From Hungatella sp. UBA3048 (GTDB lineage Bacteria; Bacillota; Clostridia; Lachnospirales; Lachnospiraceae), in contig DFCS01000007.1 in the NCBI GenBank assembly GCA_002367105.1, positions 17,113-81,112 of the forward strand: a DNA stretch of 64,000 bases, read 5' to 3'. The position numbers and the translations under genes were made by a program. The notes beneath the pieces were generated by a model, which was given only the letters and a program-made list of their open reading frames with translations, was not told the DNA's origin and did not search any database. How positions within the stretch are numbered: the first letter of the stretch is position 1; every line of letters starts with the position of its first letter. Below are positions 9,644 through 17,832 of the stretch, piece after piece.

Positions 9644-10539
9644 CTAATAGATGCTGTCATTCATACGGAATGTAATATTGACGGCTGCCAGAATAATCAG
9701 ACCCAAAGCAAACATGACCATACCGTTGGCATTGGCATATCCGTATTTCATATCAGATATGGAATTGACCAGAATTACGGTATATTCATGGTATCGTCCC
9801 CAGGGCCTCCTGCAGTCGTCAGCCTGATCTGCTCATACATGGCGATCCTGGAGGTCATGGAACAGATCACTCCGGTTCCAATGGCATTTCTGCAAAGGGG
9901 AAGCATGATATGACGGGTCAGCTGCCACGGGGATGCCCCGTCTACCCTGGCGGCTTCCACCACTTCCTCGGGGACTGCCATCAAATCATTTAATACCACC
10001 AGAGTTACAATCACCGCATAAAAAATCCAGGTGCATGTAACTGCCCAGAAAGCATATGGAGACTGGAAGAACCATTGGACATGAAAGTCCGGAGAAATTC
10101 TTCGGATCAAGTTATTTAAAATACCCATATCGTCATTGAAGATGAATTTATATATCATGGCCCATGCAGCCGCTGAGATCACGTTAGGAACCATAAAAAT
10201 CACTCTGGTGAATTTCCAGCCTTTGGGCTTCGCATACAGAACAAATGCCATCAGCACGCCGAATCCCACGTGTAGAGTGGCTGCAATCACGGACCAGGCA
10301 AGAAGGTTTTTTAAAGATATTAGAAAAGTTTTGGAATGAAAAAGATCGATGTAATTTTTAAGACCTATAAAAACCGGTTTGTTAAAGCCATCCCACTTGG
10401 TAAAGGATGTGGCTATTACGGTAAGGATTGGTGATAAGTAAAACAGCAAAAATATCAGGAGGGAGGGCAGCAAAAATAAGTAGCACCACTTATAATTCCT
10501 TCTCTCCAAAACAGTGGAATTTGATTTTCCTGCTTTCAT
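9644..10539 (-). CDS. Sugar ABC transporter permease, MalF type, with a frameshift near its 3' end
   Basis: Partner permease of the CUT1 importer. The intact frame from 10539 shows the expected membrane segments and an EAARVDGASPWQLTRHI loop, but hits TAA at 9775 straight after GGPGDDTMNIP. The normal C-terminus continues in another frame (TVILVNSISDMKYGYANANG, then a final membrane segment) and ends with TAG at 9644-9646, which overlaps the ribosome site of the next gene. Restoring one base around 9778-9783 would rejoin the two parts. As written, the product lacks its last membrane segment and the transporter may be inactive. A sequencing error is the main alternative. RBS GAGGGG lies ahead of 10539. 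Confidence 0.85.
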
Positions 10540-10554
10540 TTTCTTCCCCTCTTT

Positions 10555-10608
10555 CTAAAAAATACTGCTGCAATACACCTGTTTTCACAGGCTTTTGCAA
10601 CAGTATTT
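10555..10608 (-). terminator. Intercistronic terminator between binding protein and permeases
   Basis: A 14-bp stem with one mismatch (arms 10595-10608 and 10560-10573) is followed, on the minus strand, by TTTTTT at 10555-10560. An inner CCTG/CAGG pair extends the structure. It lies after the binding-protein stop codon, so most transcripts would end here; leaky reading-through would give more binding protein than permease, which is common in such operons. Confidence 0.8.
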
Positions 10609-10626
10609 AATTCCCATGTACGATGT

Positions 10627-11985
10627 TTAGTTTTTAGCTTCTTCCGCCTTCTGAGTCAACTGGCTGCAGAATTCCTCCGGCGTAAGGGTTCCGTCCGCAA
10701 GCTTAGGAAGCAGCTTACCAAATTCCGTATCAGCAACAGAAGCCGGCATCACATCGAAAATAGATGCTGTGTATCTGGTGTTTTCATCCATGCTTTCGGC
10801 AAGCTGGGATAAGATGCGGTTTTCTGACTGTTTCTTTAAGAATTCGTCGCTGTAATCAAGCTTCGGAGCCACTCCGCCTTCGGTCAGTACCAGCTGCTCG
10901 ATTTCTTCCTTGGAATCACGGAAAGCAAAGAAAGCTTTAGCCAGCTCTTTTTCCTCATCAGAAGCGGTATTTGCGATCCAGAATTCACCGAATACTCTCG
11001 GATTGGCAATAGCAAAATTTCCTGGGTAAATATCTGAAGTCACTTCTTCACCGGTAAATCCATTTGACCACTTGTCTGCTGATTCTTCATCAAAATCAGA
11101 GGCCATCCAGGAACCGTTGCATATAAGGGCAGCACTCTTGCTCATAAATGCATTGGCTGCATCTGCATACGCTGCACCAATGGTATTGGCTGATGCATTA
11201 CTCTGAAGGAGTTTCTGCAGAATGGATATAGCGGAAACGATCTTTGCATCGGTGTAATCATACAGCTTGTCATCCACATACTGAGCCAGATACGTCTCTC
11301 CCCCCTCCTGATTGGCAATAAGAGCGGTAAGGAGAAGTCCTGATGTCCAGGCATTTTCCGCCGTCTGGAATGCAAACTTGTTATCTCCGATGCTTTCCAT
11401 GAACTCGTCAAGCTTCATATCCTTAACGGCTTTTTCCGGCTTATACATGGTATTGTTATAATACAGACCCACAGGCTTTAATACGGAAAGGGGCTTGCAG
11501 ATGAGTTTTCCGTCCACAGTACAGTAATCCATGGAGTCATCAATCCAGTTATTTTTTACCTCCGGGTTAGCATTTGCAAATTCGCTTAAGTCATATGCCA
11601 TTCCATTGGCAAGAACGACACTCTTAAACCACTGAAGATCGATACCACCGGAGCCAGGTGCATGGACAATGGCAGGAAGCTTATTCTGCTGGGCCAACTG
11701 CTTAATCTTTTCTGCATACTGGGCCTGAGGGACCTCCTCGATCACGATCTTATACTTGCCTGCGTACTTCTGATTAAACCGTTCTACTTCAGGGAGAAAG
11801 AAAACAGCTCCAACATTTTCTCCTGCCAGATAGGTTGGAAAAGTCATCTGTATTTCCTTACCCGACGCATTATCAGAATTGCCTGCCACTGGTGCCGTTG
11901 TTTTACTGTTCCCACCGGAACAGCCGCTGATCACCGTTACTGCAGCCATAACAGCTGCCATAATCCCCGCCAATTTTCTTTTCAT
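10627..11985 (-). CDS. Sugar ABC transporter substrate-binding lipoprotein
   Basis: An extracellular solute-binding protein (family 1, MalE-like) that delivers the sugar to the two permeases. The 452-residue precursor has a basic start, hydrophobic stretch and a lipobox ending at ISGC (Cys22), so it is anchored in the membrane by a lipid. A polar linker follows, then the binding fold with NGMAYDLSEF, KPVGLYYNN and ALICNGSWMAS segments. The start at 11985 has AAGGAGG upstream. It lies 22 bases after lacI and is the first structural gene of the operon. Confidence 0.93.
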   Translation of the reverse strand: MKRKLAGIMAAVMAAVTVISGCSGGNSKTTAPVAGNSDNASGKEIQMTFPTYLAGENVGAVFFLPEVERFNQKYAGKYKIVIEEVPQAQYAEKIKQLAQQNKLPAIVHAPGSGGIDLQWFKSVVLANGMAYDLSEFANANPEVKNNWIDDSMDYCTVDGKLICKPLSVLKPVGLYYNNTMYKPEKAVKDMKLDEFMESIGDNKFAFQTAENAWTSGLLLTALIANQEGGETYLAQYVDDKLYDYTDAKIVSAISILQKLLQSNASANTIGAAYADAANAFMSKSAALICNGSWMASDFDEESADKWSNGFTGEEVTSDIYPGNFAIANPRVFGEFWIANTASDEEKELAKAFFAFRDSKEEIEQLVLTEGGVAPKLDYSDEFLKKQSENRILSQLAESMDENTRYTASIFDVMPASVADTEFGKLLPKLADGTLTPEEFCSQLTQKAEEAKN

Positions 11986-12007
11986 AAATATCCTCCTTAA
12001 AATTTAT

Positions 12008-13027
12008 TTACAATTGTTTCACACTCTTGCCTTCTTCAAGAAAATATTTCGTCATATGAATTCTGGAATACTTTTCGTCATTCACCATTTTCATGAGAAG
12101 CTTTGCCGCATCATAGCCTTTTTGCCACATGTTCTGGTTGATACGGGTGATAAAAGGATCAATGTATTTCATAAAGTAGTTGCCGTCATAACCGGTAATG
12201 GAAAAATCTTTTGGGCTCTCATATCCCAGCTCCTCAACTGCTCTTAAAACGCCTATGGCCGTTAAGTCGCTCATGCAGACAAACGCGGTCCCAGCCTCCT
12301 CTTTATACTCCTTCAGCAGTTTCTTTGTTCCTTCATACGCTTTCTGTTCCATAAAGTCCGTATAGATCACTTTGCAGTTTTTGGGATCAATGCCGTTCTT
12401 TTCAAGGGCATCTAAGTAACCCTGCTGACGTCTGATGGAAACATCAGACTTTTTCCGCCCATAAACAAGAATCAGTTTCCGGTGTCCACGATCGATCACG
12501 TACTGAGTGACCTGCTCAAACGCCTTTCTGTCATCTGTCATGACTGCTGATGTGCATGCTCCGTCCAGCTGGATATCTATGGACACACAGGGCAGGGCGG
12601 AGTGAGGCAGGCTTTTTACCAGAGGATCCGTTATCCTGAGCCCCATAATTACGGCTCCTGATAATGAATATTCTCTGCAAAATGTGTCAAAATCCTTTTT
12701 TTCCTGTTCTTCCTTCCCAATGGAATACATGGCCAGATTGATCTCATGCTTCATCATGTAGGTATAAGCTCCCTGGATAACGTTCATCATGAACTCGTTA
12801 GACTGAGCCTCTTCCAAAAGTCCGCAGGTGAGTAAAGCCACATTCTTTTTGTTCTTTGAAGACAGATTTTTGGCACTGGTATTTGGAACGTATCCAAGTC
12901 TTTCCGCCGCCTCCACCACGCGCGCCCTGGTTTTGGCCGATACATCGCTGTATCCGTTTAATGCTCTTGATACTGTACTTACTGATAATCCCGTTTCCTG
13001 TGCCACGTCATAAATTGATTTTGCCAT
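12008..13027 (-). CDS. LacI-family transcriptional repressor
   Basis: The local regulator of the disaccharide operon. Residues 1-50 form the LacI helix-turn-helix (SIYDVAQETGLSVSTVSRAL, then the hinge helix near YVPNTSAKNL); the rest is a periplasmic-binding-like ligand domain. The start is the ATG at 13027 with GAGGTG upstream; the longer in-frame reading is not needed. It is the first gene of its own operon, and two palindromic operators lie in its leader and promoter, so self-regulation with derepression by the sugar or a sugar phosphate is likely. Confidence 0.93.
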   Translation of the reverse strand: MAKSIYDVAQETGLSVSTVSRALNGYSDVSAKTRARVVEAAERLGYVPNTSAKNLSSKNKKNVALLTCGLLEEAQSNEFMMNVIQGAYTYMMKHEINLAMYSIGKEEQEKKDFDTFCREYSLSGAVIMGLRITDPLVKSLPHSALPCVSIDIQLDGACTSAVMTDDRKAFEQVTQYVIDRGHRKLILVYGRKKSDVSIRRQQGYLDALEKNGIDPKNCKVIYTDFMEQKAYEGTKKLLKEYKEEAGTAFVCMSDLTAIGVLRAVEELGYESPKDFSITGYDGNYFMKYIDPFITRINQNMWQKGYDAAKLLMKMVNDEKYSRIHMTKYFLEEGKSVKQL

Positions 13028-13044
13028 TCTACACCTCGTTTTTT

Positions 13045-13060
13045 CCAAAAACGTTTTTGG
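13045..13060. promoter_or_regulatory. LacI-family operator, proximal
   Basis: CCAAAAACGTTTTTGG is a perfect 16-base palindrome with the CG centre typical of LacI-family operators. It lies 17 bases upstream of the lacI start codon, downstream of the promoter. Confidence 0.8.
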
Positions 13061-13115
13061 TCTTTGGTTTTTTTTAACACTTCGTTTTAGAAGTGTTGCA
13101 TGAAATACCTATTTA

Positions 13116-13130
13116 CGAAAACGTTTTTGA
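13116..13130. promoter_or_regulatory. LacI-family operator, distal
   Basis: The core AAAACGTTTT (13118-13127) matches the proximal operator, and the two centres are exactly 70 bp apart. It lies immediately downstream of the -10 box, at about the transcription start, so binding should block initiation; a loop between the two sites is possible. Confidence 0.75.
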
Positions 13131-13137
13131 TGATTAC

Positions 13138-13166
13138 AAAATAACATTTTCTTAGGCCTATGTCAA
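13138..13166 (-). promoter_or_regulatory. Promoter of the lacI-sugar operon
   Basis: On the minus strand, a perfect -35 TTGACA (13161-13166) is followed by a 17-base spacer and -10 TATTTT (13138-13143). The transcript would begin inside the distal operator. Between the operators it carries an 8-bp hairpin (13076-13083 with 13090-13097). The rest of the 13028-13280 gap is AT-rich with nothing else recognised. Confidence 0.8.
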
Positions 13167-13280
13167 TATATTTTATATTATTTGTTATAAATGACGAATT
13201 ATAATCATTATTTTTAGGTATATTGCCCTCCGGCGTGTTGTTTGAGATGGTTGTTCTCATTTCTTCCGCACGGATGGGAT

Positions 13281-14114
13281 CTATTCTTTTCTGTTACGAG
13301 AGATATAAAAGAAAAGTACTATGAGAAATGCAAGGGTTTGTGCAATGGTGATGCGGACAGCCAGCAGTTCATCCACACCGGAAGATGTGGCTACGTGCAG
13401 CAAATTGGCCGTGGTGTTATTCACAAAATGAGCTGCCATTCCTGCCCACAGGGATCCAGTAAGTTTGTAAAGCATACAGTACTGAATTCCAAGCAGAGTA
13501 CTGGTGACCACCAGAATCAGGCCGGCCATAAATGCACCTGTCATGGACTGACTGCCGTCTATTACATTTCTTAAGGGCTGCATGATATGCCAGACTCCAA
13601 AGAGAACGGAAGACAGAATACATGCGGCGGGGAAGGAATACTTTTCTTCTGCCAGCCGGACAAAAAGCCCCCGGAAAACTCCCTCTTCCATTATCACATT
13701 GATCATGTTTCCTGCTATACAGATCATGATAAACAGGATGCCGCTTTGCATCCCCCGGCTGCCTAAAACGGAATAGCTGGTTACGTAAAACTTAAGTCCT
13801 GTAAAATCGCCTGTTGAAGATTGGATCAGTATTTCAATTCCATAGCCTGCAATAAAAACAACTGCGCCAAGCAATGCTCCTAATAAAATGTTTCGCAGCA
13901 CCTTTATAGGAGTAAAACCGACTTCTGTCCATGAATACCGGAAAAGCGGAAGGGATATCCCCAGCAGTAGAATGCCGGCCAGTTTATGTATAAATGCTTC
14001 GCCGATCATCGTCTGGTCGGTACGGAATATGGAATATTCTATTGTCCGGAATGCAAAGCAAATGGCATAGAGCATAAGAATGATTGGAATTGGGTTCCGT
14101 TTATAATCCAGCAT
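13281..14114 (-). CDS. CPBP-family intramembrane metalloprotease
   Basis: A polytopic membrane protein of the CPBP/Abi family, related to the Rce1-type CAAX proteases. Known members process prenylated proteins in eukaryotes or give self-immunity to bacteriocins in bacteria. About seven to eight hydrophobic segments are visible, and the three family motifs are intact: Glu143-Glu144 with Arg148 in EEGVFR, Phe172 and His176 in FGVWH, and His229 with Asn233 in AAHFVNN. The start at 14114 has AGAGGT upstream. It sits next to the amidase end of the tail locus, but no link is shown; a role in immunity is only a guess. A weak promoter (TTTCCA/ATTTTA on the plus-strand text, 14227-14255) lies upstream. 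Confidence 0.88.
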   Translation of the reverse strand: MLDYKRNPIPIILMLYAICFAFRTIEYSIFRTDQTMIGEAFIHKLAGILLLGISLPLFRYSWTEVGFTPIKVLRNILLGALLGAVVFIAGYGIEILIQSSTGDFTGLKFYVTSYSVLGSRGMQSGILFIMICIAGNMINVIMEEGVFRGLFVRLAEEKYSFPAACILSSVLFGVWHIMQPLRNVIDGSQSMTGAFMAGLILVVTSTLLGIQYCMLYKLTGSLWAGMAAHFVNNTTANLLHVATSSGVDELLAVRITIAQTLAFLIVLFFYISRNRKE

Positions 14115-14283
14115 AGGGTTACCTCTCTGACTGTTGTTTATGAAGTTGGAAATTCCGCTTCCGCTGATTCATTGGATCATCCTCTGATGAATTCCATGGG
14201 AGGCACAATTATCTGCTATACAGGCAATTTTAGCATAGTATATGAATATTTTCCAGCATCTTTCGATGGCTTCCATAATTTTA

Positions 14284-14318
14284 GACGGGGCCGGATTACC
14301 GGGCTCCCGTCTTTTTTT
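14284..14318. terminator. Hairpin after the amidase gene
   Basis: AGACGGG (14284-14290) pairs with CCCGTCT (14305-14311), with an inner CCGG-ATTA-CCGG. It lies directly after the amidase stop codon and probably ends the tail operon, although the strong T-run is on the plus-strand side and the minus-strand exit is only TAAAATTAT. Confidence 0.5.
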
Positions 14319-15145
14319 CAGACAATATGCAGGGCACCTTTTACATCAGTGCTCAGATTCATGTTTCCTTCAAACATGCTTCCGCCTTCCGTAACCCGGT
14401 AAAGCTCTTCTTTCCAGATGATCCACTGGTTTTTTGCCATAGAACCGTTGTTATTTAGATAATACCATTTGCCATCTGACCCGGTTTTCCATGTATCTTT
14501 TACCATAAATCCGGCACCATCGAACCAGTACCAGTTTTCTCCGTCCTTATACCAGTCGTTTGTAACATAATTTCTGGTATTTCCTAAGTAGAATCTCCAG
14601 CCATCCTCTTCTTCAATCCATCCGGATTTATGCTGCTCTTCTGCCAGTGCTGCTTTAAAACTATCCCAGGTATGTTCAGTATGATTGTATACATAAGGAT
14701 TGGGGCAGATTTTTCCCGTTACATCATAATGACGGATTACATGATCCGCCGGTACGTTGTACTGTTTCATCAGTTCTTTTGTCAGCTGGGCAGCGGCTTC
14801 TACTGTTGCATCTTCAAAATACCAGTCTCTGCTTGTATCTGACTGACTTCCATTGTTCCTGACACAGAGCTCGATTCCCAGGCTGTTGCTGTTACGGCAT
14901 TCCGGATGGGTATATGTTTTTGCTCCGCAATGCCATGCAATATCTTTGTCCTCAACGGATTGCCATATTTCTCCGTCAAATCCGACAAAATAATGGGCAC
15001 TGGCTCCAATGTATTGGGAGGCGTAATATTTACAGTTTGCTTCTGCTCCTCCAAGAGCTCCTACGTAGTGTATTACAATATATTTTATTCGGTCGATCTG
15101 ACCGTTGCTGTAGTTGTATGGTGTCAATAGTTTTTGAACTTCCAT
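14318..15145 (-). CDS. Endolysin: N-acetylmuramoyl-L-alanine amidase with cell-wall-binding repeats
   Basis: A lysis enzyme that cuts the amide bond between muramic acid and the stem peptide. Residues 20 to about 165 form an Amidase_2 (T7-lysozyme/PGRP) domain; zinc ligands His26, His139 and Cys147, and the assisting Tyr52 and Lys145, are visible in VIHYVG, SAHYFVG and RHYDVTGKICP. From about 175 to 265 there are choline/cell-wall-binding-like repeats rich in Trp, Tyr and Gly (DGENWYWFDGAG, DGKWYYLNNNG). There is no signal peptide, so export depends on the holin two genes upstream. The ribosome site AAGGAA lies inside the end of the small upstream gene. Confidence 0.92.
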   Translation of the reverse strand: MEVQKLLTPYNYSNGQIDRIKYIVIHYVGALGGAEANCKYYASQYIGASAHYFVGFDGEIWQSVEDKDIAWHCGAKTYTHPECRNSNSLGIELCVRNNGSQSDTSRDWYFEDATVEAAAQLTKELMKQYNVPADHVIRHYDVTGKICPNPYVYNHTEHTWDSFKAALAEEQHKSGWIEEEDGWRFYLGNTRNYVTNDWYKDGENWYWFDGAGFMVKDTWKTGSDGKWYYLNNNGSMAKNQWIIWKEELYRVTEGGSMFEGNMNLSTDVKGALHIV

Positions 15146-15146
15146 A

Positions 15147-15302
15147 TTAAATTCCTTCCCTTAGGCCTACAAAGCCCATCTCGTCTGCATCAAAGGATTC
15201 CCTGAAACGTTCAATCTCCGTGTAGTCGGAATTCTTTAGATTTTCCTGTATTCCCAAAAGCTCTATGTTTGGCATAGTTTCTGTCGCTTCGCTTTTAACC
15301 AT
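15147..15302 (-). CDS. Small 51-residue protein between holin and amidase
   Basis: Not recognised. The frame runs from an ATG at 15302, with AAGGTGA five bases upstream, to TAA one base before the amidase start; its last codons contain the amidase ribosome site, so the two are probably translated together. The protein is polar and acidic (MVKSEATETMPNIELLGIQE at the start, ending GLREGI), with no membrane segment. PBSX-type lysis cassettes carry small accessory proteins in this place, but I see no similarity that names it. Confidence 0.6.
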   Translation of the reverse strand: MVKSEATETMPNIELLGIQENLKNSDYTEIERFRESFDADEMGFVGLREGI

Positions 15303-15392
15303 TAAATCACCTTGTCCTTTCTGTTTTATTATATGAATGATTGGGAGGGAATGTACCGGGATTAAGATGGGCTTTTGATAGGCTTTTCATTG

Positions 15393-15812
15393 TTAATGCG
15401 ATGTTTGTGATTTTTTGTTTAAAATATCTATAGCTTTAACAAGAGCCTCTGGGAGTGGCAGGCCCATTAGGCCTGCATTTTCTACTATAGATATGAGCTC
15501 GTTTGCCATAAAACCGATGACGACCGTATCTCGTATGTAGGAGGTTCCTAGGGATAAGTCTAATCGGTGGGCGATTAATACAAATAGAATGGTCATGCAT
15601 TTTCTGCACAGACCTTTCCAGCCGGCTTTTGATTCAAGGGTACCTGTTTTTGTCTTCTGACTGTTGTGGAATATTCCGGCTACAACTAGACCGGAGAAAA
15701 AATCGATTGTCATGAATAAGATCAAGGTGCCAATCGCGGTGTCCCAGCCACCGAAAAGGGTTGTGATGATATTACCAATGATTCCGATCAAGACACATAG
15801 TGTGTGCTTCAT
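15393..15812 (-). CDS. Phage holin, TcdE/Holin_4 family
   Basis: A 139-residue inner-membrane protein that forms the lesion through which the amidase reaches the wall. Hydrophobic segments lie near residues 5-38 (FGGWDTAIGTLILFMTIDFF between or within them), 70-85 (MTILFVLIAHRLD) and 93-112, with a charged C-terminal tail. The D-F-F-S-G-L and NELISIVENAGLMGLPLP signatures match the TcdE/UtxA-type holins of clostridia. GAGGTG lies upstream. It forms the lysis cassette with the small protein and amidase. Confidence 0.9.
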   Translation of the reverse strand: MKHTLCVLIGIIGNIITTLFGGWDTAIGTLILFMTIDFFSGLVVAGIFHNSQKTKTGTLESKAGWKGLCRKCMTILFVLIAHRLDLSLGTSYIRDTVVIGFMANELISIVENAGLMGLPLPEALVKAIDILNKKSQTSH

Positions 15813-15999
15813 TTTATTTCACCTCATTTTTAATAATTATGTTGTAATAGAATTTTATCGTAGTTCCATTTTAATATTTGATTGTTTATATTGAACTGTA
15901 TTTGAGATCATCTTTATTAGTTATATTTGATTGTTTCTTATTTTTACTGGTATAAAGAGATGTTTTATTTTTGGATTTCTAGAGATCACTTAATAATAT

Positions 16000-16264
16000 G
16001 CTGATTTAGCTTTGAAGGCAAATGCCAGTGATTTAGCAAACAAGCAATTTAACGATGAAGGCCGACAAAAGCGAATTAAACACAAAAGTTACTGGTAGCT
16101 TAGATACATTAACCAATGTTACATTTGGTCGTGCAAGCGATAGAATATACATAAGGTTCTCAGTGTCAGTCACATCTTTTTACCAGTTTGAAATATATGA
16201 CGATGGCCCACTAGTGTTTGCAAGAAGTATTAATGGTGCCTGGGCTACTATGTGGACGAAATGA
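16000..16264 (+). pseudogene. Inverted tail-fibre C-terminal remnant
   Basis: The 456-base gap between holin and fibre gene is AT-rich. On the plus strand, opposite to all its neighbours, it holds a fibre-like fragment: frame one reads ADLALKANASDLANKQFND (from 16000), and after a one-base frame change at about 16055 the reading goes on as KADKSELNTKVTGSLDTL and then a beta-rich end (DRIYIRFSVSV ... WATMWTK) with TGA at 16262-16264. It meets the end of the active fibre gene tail to tail over the 12-base palindrome AAATGATCATTT (16259-16270). No start codon or ribosome site is convincing. 15813-15999 shows nothing else. Confidence 0.6.
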
Positions 16265-16268
16265 TCAT

Positions 16269-17288
16269 TTAAAAATTTGAAATATAATTGCCCCATATTT
16301 CGATGAAGGAATTAGCTGATATTATTTTCCCACTATAGTTAAACAGCTTAAATGTTTTTGTAGTCGCATCATAGGATAAGTAACCGGTAATATCTTGGTA
16401 TCTTACGTGATAAGTCAATAGCATTCCATCGGGTATAGGTGAATAAGCCTGACCATTAAATTCCGGGGAAAATATTGACCTACTTGAGTCGTTATTCAAA
16501 GCAGCAATGATGGTTATAGACCCCCGGATTTGGCACAGGGAATTCTTTTTGAGAAGATATATAATTCCACCGGAGCAACTATTGGCATCAATACCACTAC
16601 CCACCGAATAAGATACGTTCTTTACATCATTTAAATTGCTATTTGTTGTAGTAATCTGATCCTTTAAATCACTATTTAATTGAGTATACATATCAAGCAA
16701 CGTCTTCCCATACCTCGCATCCAAAGCATACCCTGCCGCCGTAGCCTGCCCATTATTCACTAACTTCCCAACAGTAATTATCCCAGTCTTAAAATTATTA
16801 AAATCTTGAATAAACTTTTTAACCTTCCCCAGATACATCTTTGATGTTTCCCCTTCAGAAGGAACCGGAAATTCAGATGTTATAGTTTCAATTGAACCGA
16901 TCTTTGTCCCAGAAATATCACCTCCGGAAGCCGAAACCTTAGCATTCCAGTTGCTTTTCTCTGTATCCGTCACAAAACGGTGAGCCGCATCCTGAGTGGC
17001 ATCCGATGCCAGCCCTGAAAATGCTATATTTTTCATATCCGAAAACCATTTTCGTATTTTTCCATGGGAGACTGATAATTTTTCTCCTGATACAATATTA
17101 TCACGTAATATTTCCTGGCTGAACTCAGTAACTACATTGGAAGCATTCCCATTACGATCAAGCTTCCGATCATTCATTCCCGTCAGCGTTTCATCTAAAA
17201 TATCCATAGCCTTATTGTATTCTGATATATCGTAAAAATCATCTTCACTAGGCTTCGGAAATTTATAATTTTTTGTTTCATTCCCCAT
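16269..17288 (-). CDS. Tail fibre / receptor-binding protein
   Basis: The likely host-range protein, at the place of XkdV in PBSX. The 339-residue protein starts MGNETKNYKFPKPSEDDFYD, a baseplate-attachment type N-terminus, then has a helical region with DAAHRFVTDTEKSNWNAKV, the common fibre motif YALDARYGKTLLDMY near residue 215, a short coiled coil (QLNSDLKDQITTTNSNLNDV), and a beta-rich tip with no recognised family. The start is the ATG at 17288 (GAGGTG upstream), overlapping the end of the gpI-like gene. DNA for the tip is more AT-rich than the rest, which suggests exchange of the tip. No fibre-assembly chaperone gene is adjacent. Confidence 0.85.
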   Translation of the reverse strand: MGNETKNYKFPKPSEDDFYDISEYNKAMDILDETLTGMNDRKLDRNGNASNVVTEFSQEILRDNIVSGEKLSVSHGKIRKWFSDMKNIAFSGLASDATQDAAHRFVTDTEKSNWNAKVSASGGDISGTKIGSIETITSEFPVPSEGETSKMYLGKVKKFIQDFNNFKTGIITVGKLVNNGQATAAGYALDARYGKTLLDMYTQLNSDLKDQITTTNSNLNDVKNVSYSVGSGIDANSCSGGIIYLLKKNSLCQIRGSITIIAALNNDSSRSIFSPEFNGQAYSPIPDGMLLTYHVRYQDITGYLSYDATTKTFKLFNYSGKIISANSFIEIWGNYISNF

Positions 17289-17832
17289 TGATAAGCACCT
17301 CATTTCTTATCCGCCTGTGACTCCAGGCTGCTAATTGTTTATGTGTAAATTTGCAGAGCAAACTATGTTGATTATAAAGTAGGTCCAAGTCTATGACCAT
17401 ATTGCATGGTACAAATTCCTCCAGCATTTCCTTCACTTCATAAAAATTCCTTTTGCTTTTTAATGCCACCCGGACAGTAATAATTTTTTTGGGATCAATT
17501 TCCAACGTAAAACCATCCTCCCCGCATAAAATAGAGAGTTTTTGCCTTAACGTGATCTTTGTATATGGAATCATTCGATTCCATTTTGATAACACCATAA
17601 AACGTCTGTCAGTCAGCGTATCGTCAGGTAAAGACTGAATAAGCAGCATTTTTTCGTAACGTTTGATACTTTTATTATCGGAGCTTGAAATGAACTGATT
17701 GTTAAACACAACTTCCGTTTCATCCTCCAACCGCTGTATCTCCGGCTGGATCAGCTCCTGTACGGCTCTCATTTCATCATATTCCTTAAGAAAGTCAGGA
17801 ATATAGGACACTAAATCAACTTCTCGAATCAA
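17278..17832 (-). CDS. Baseplate protein, gpI/XkdU-like (DUF2313)
   Basis: A structural protein linking baseplate wedge and fibre. The 184 residues begin (M)IREVDLVSYIPDFLKEYDEM, a start typical of the XkdU/YmfQ family, and then have a region with FMVLSKWNRMIPYTKITLR and a C-terminal helical end. I chose the TTG at 17832 because GGAGGG lies seven bases upstream; an ATG at 17847 has no ribosome site. It overlaps the end of the baseplate J gene by 17 bases and the start of the fibre gene by 11 bases, so translation is tightly coupled. Confidence 0.85.
   Translation of the reverse strand: MIREVDLVSYIPDFLKEYDEMRAVQELIQPEIQRLEDETEVVFNNQFISSSDNKSIKRYEKMLLIQSLPDDTLTDRRFMVLSKWNRMIPYTKITLRQKLSILCGEDGFTLEIDPKKIITVRVALKSKRNFYEVKEMLEEFVPCNMVIDLDLLYNQHSLLCKFTHKQLAAWSHRRIRNEVLINGE

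Noticed and set aside
16055..16264. A separate 69-residue gene on the plus strand
   Set aside because: The frame continues fibre-like sequence from another frame upstream and lacks a ribosome site, so it is treated as a remnant, not a gene.
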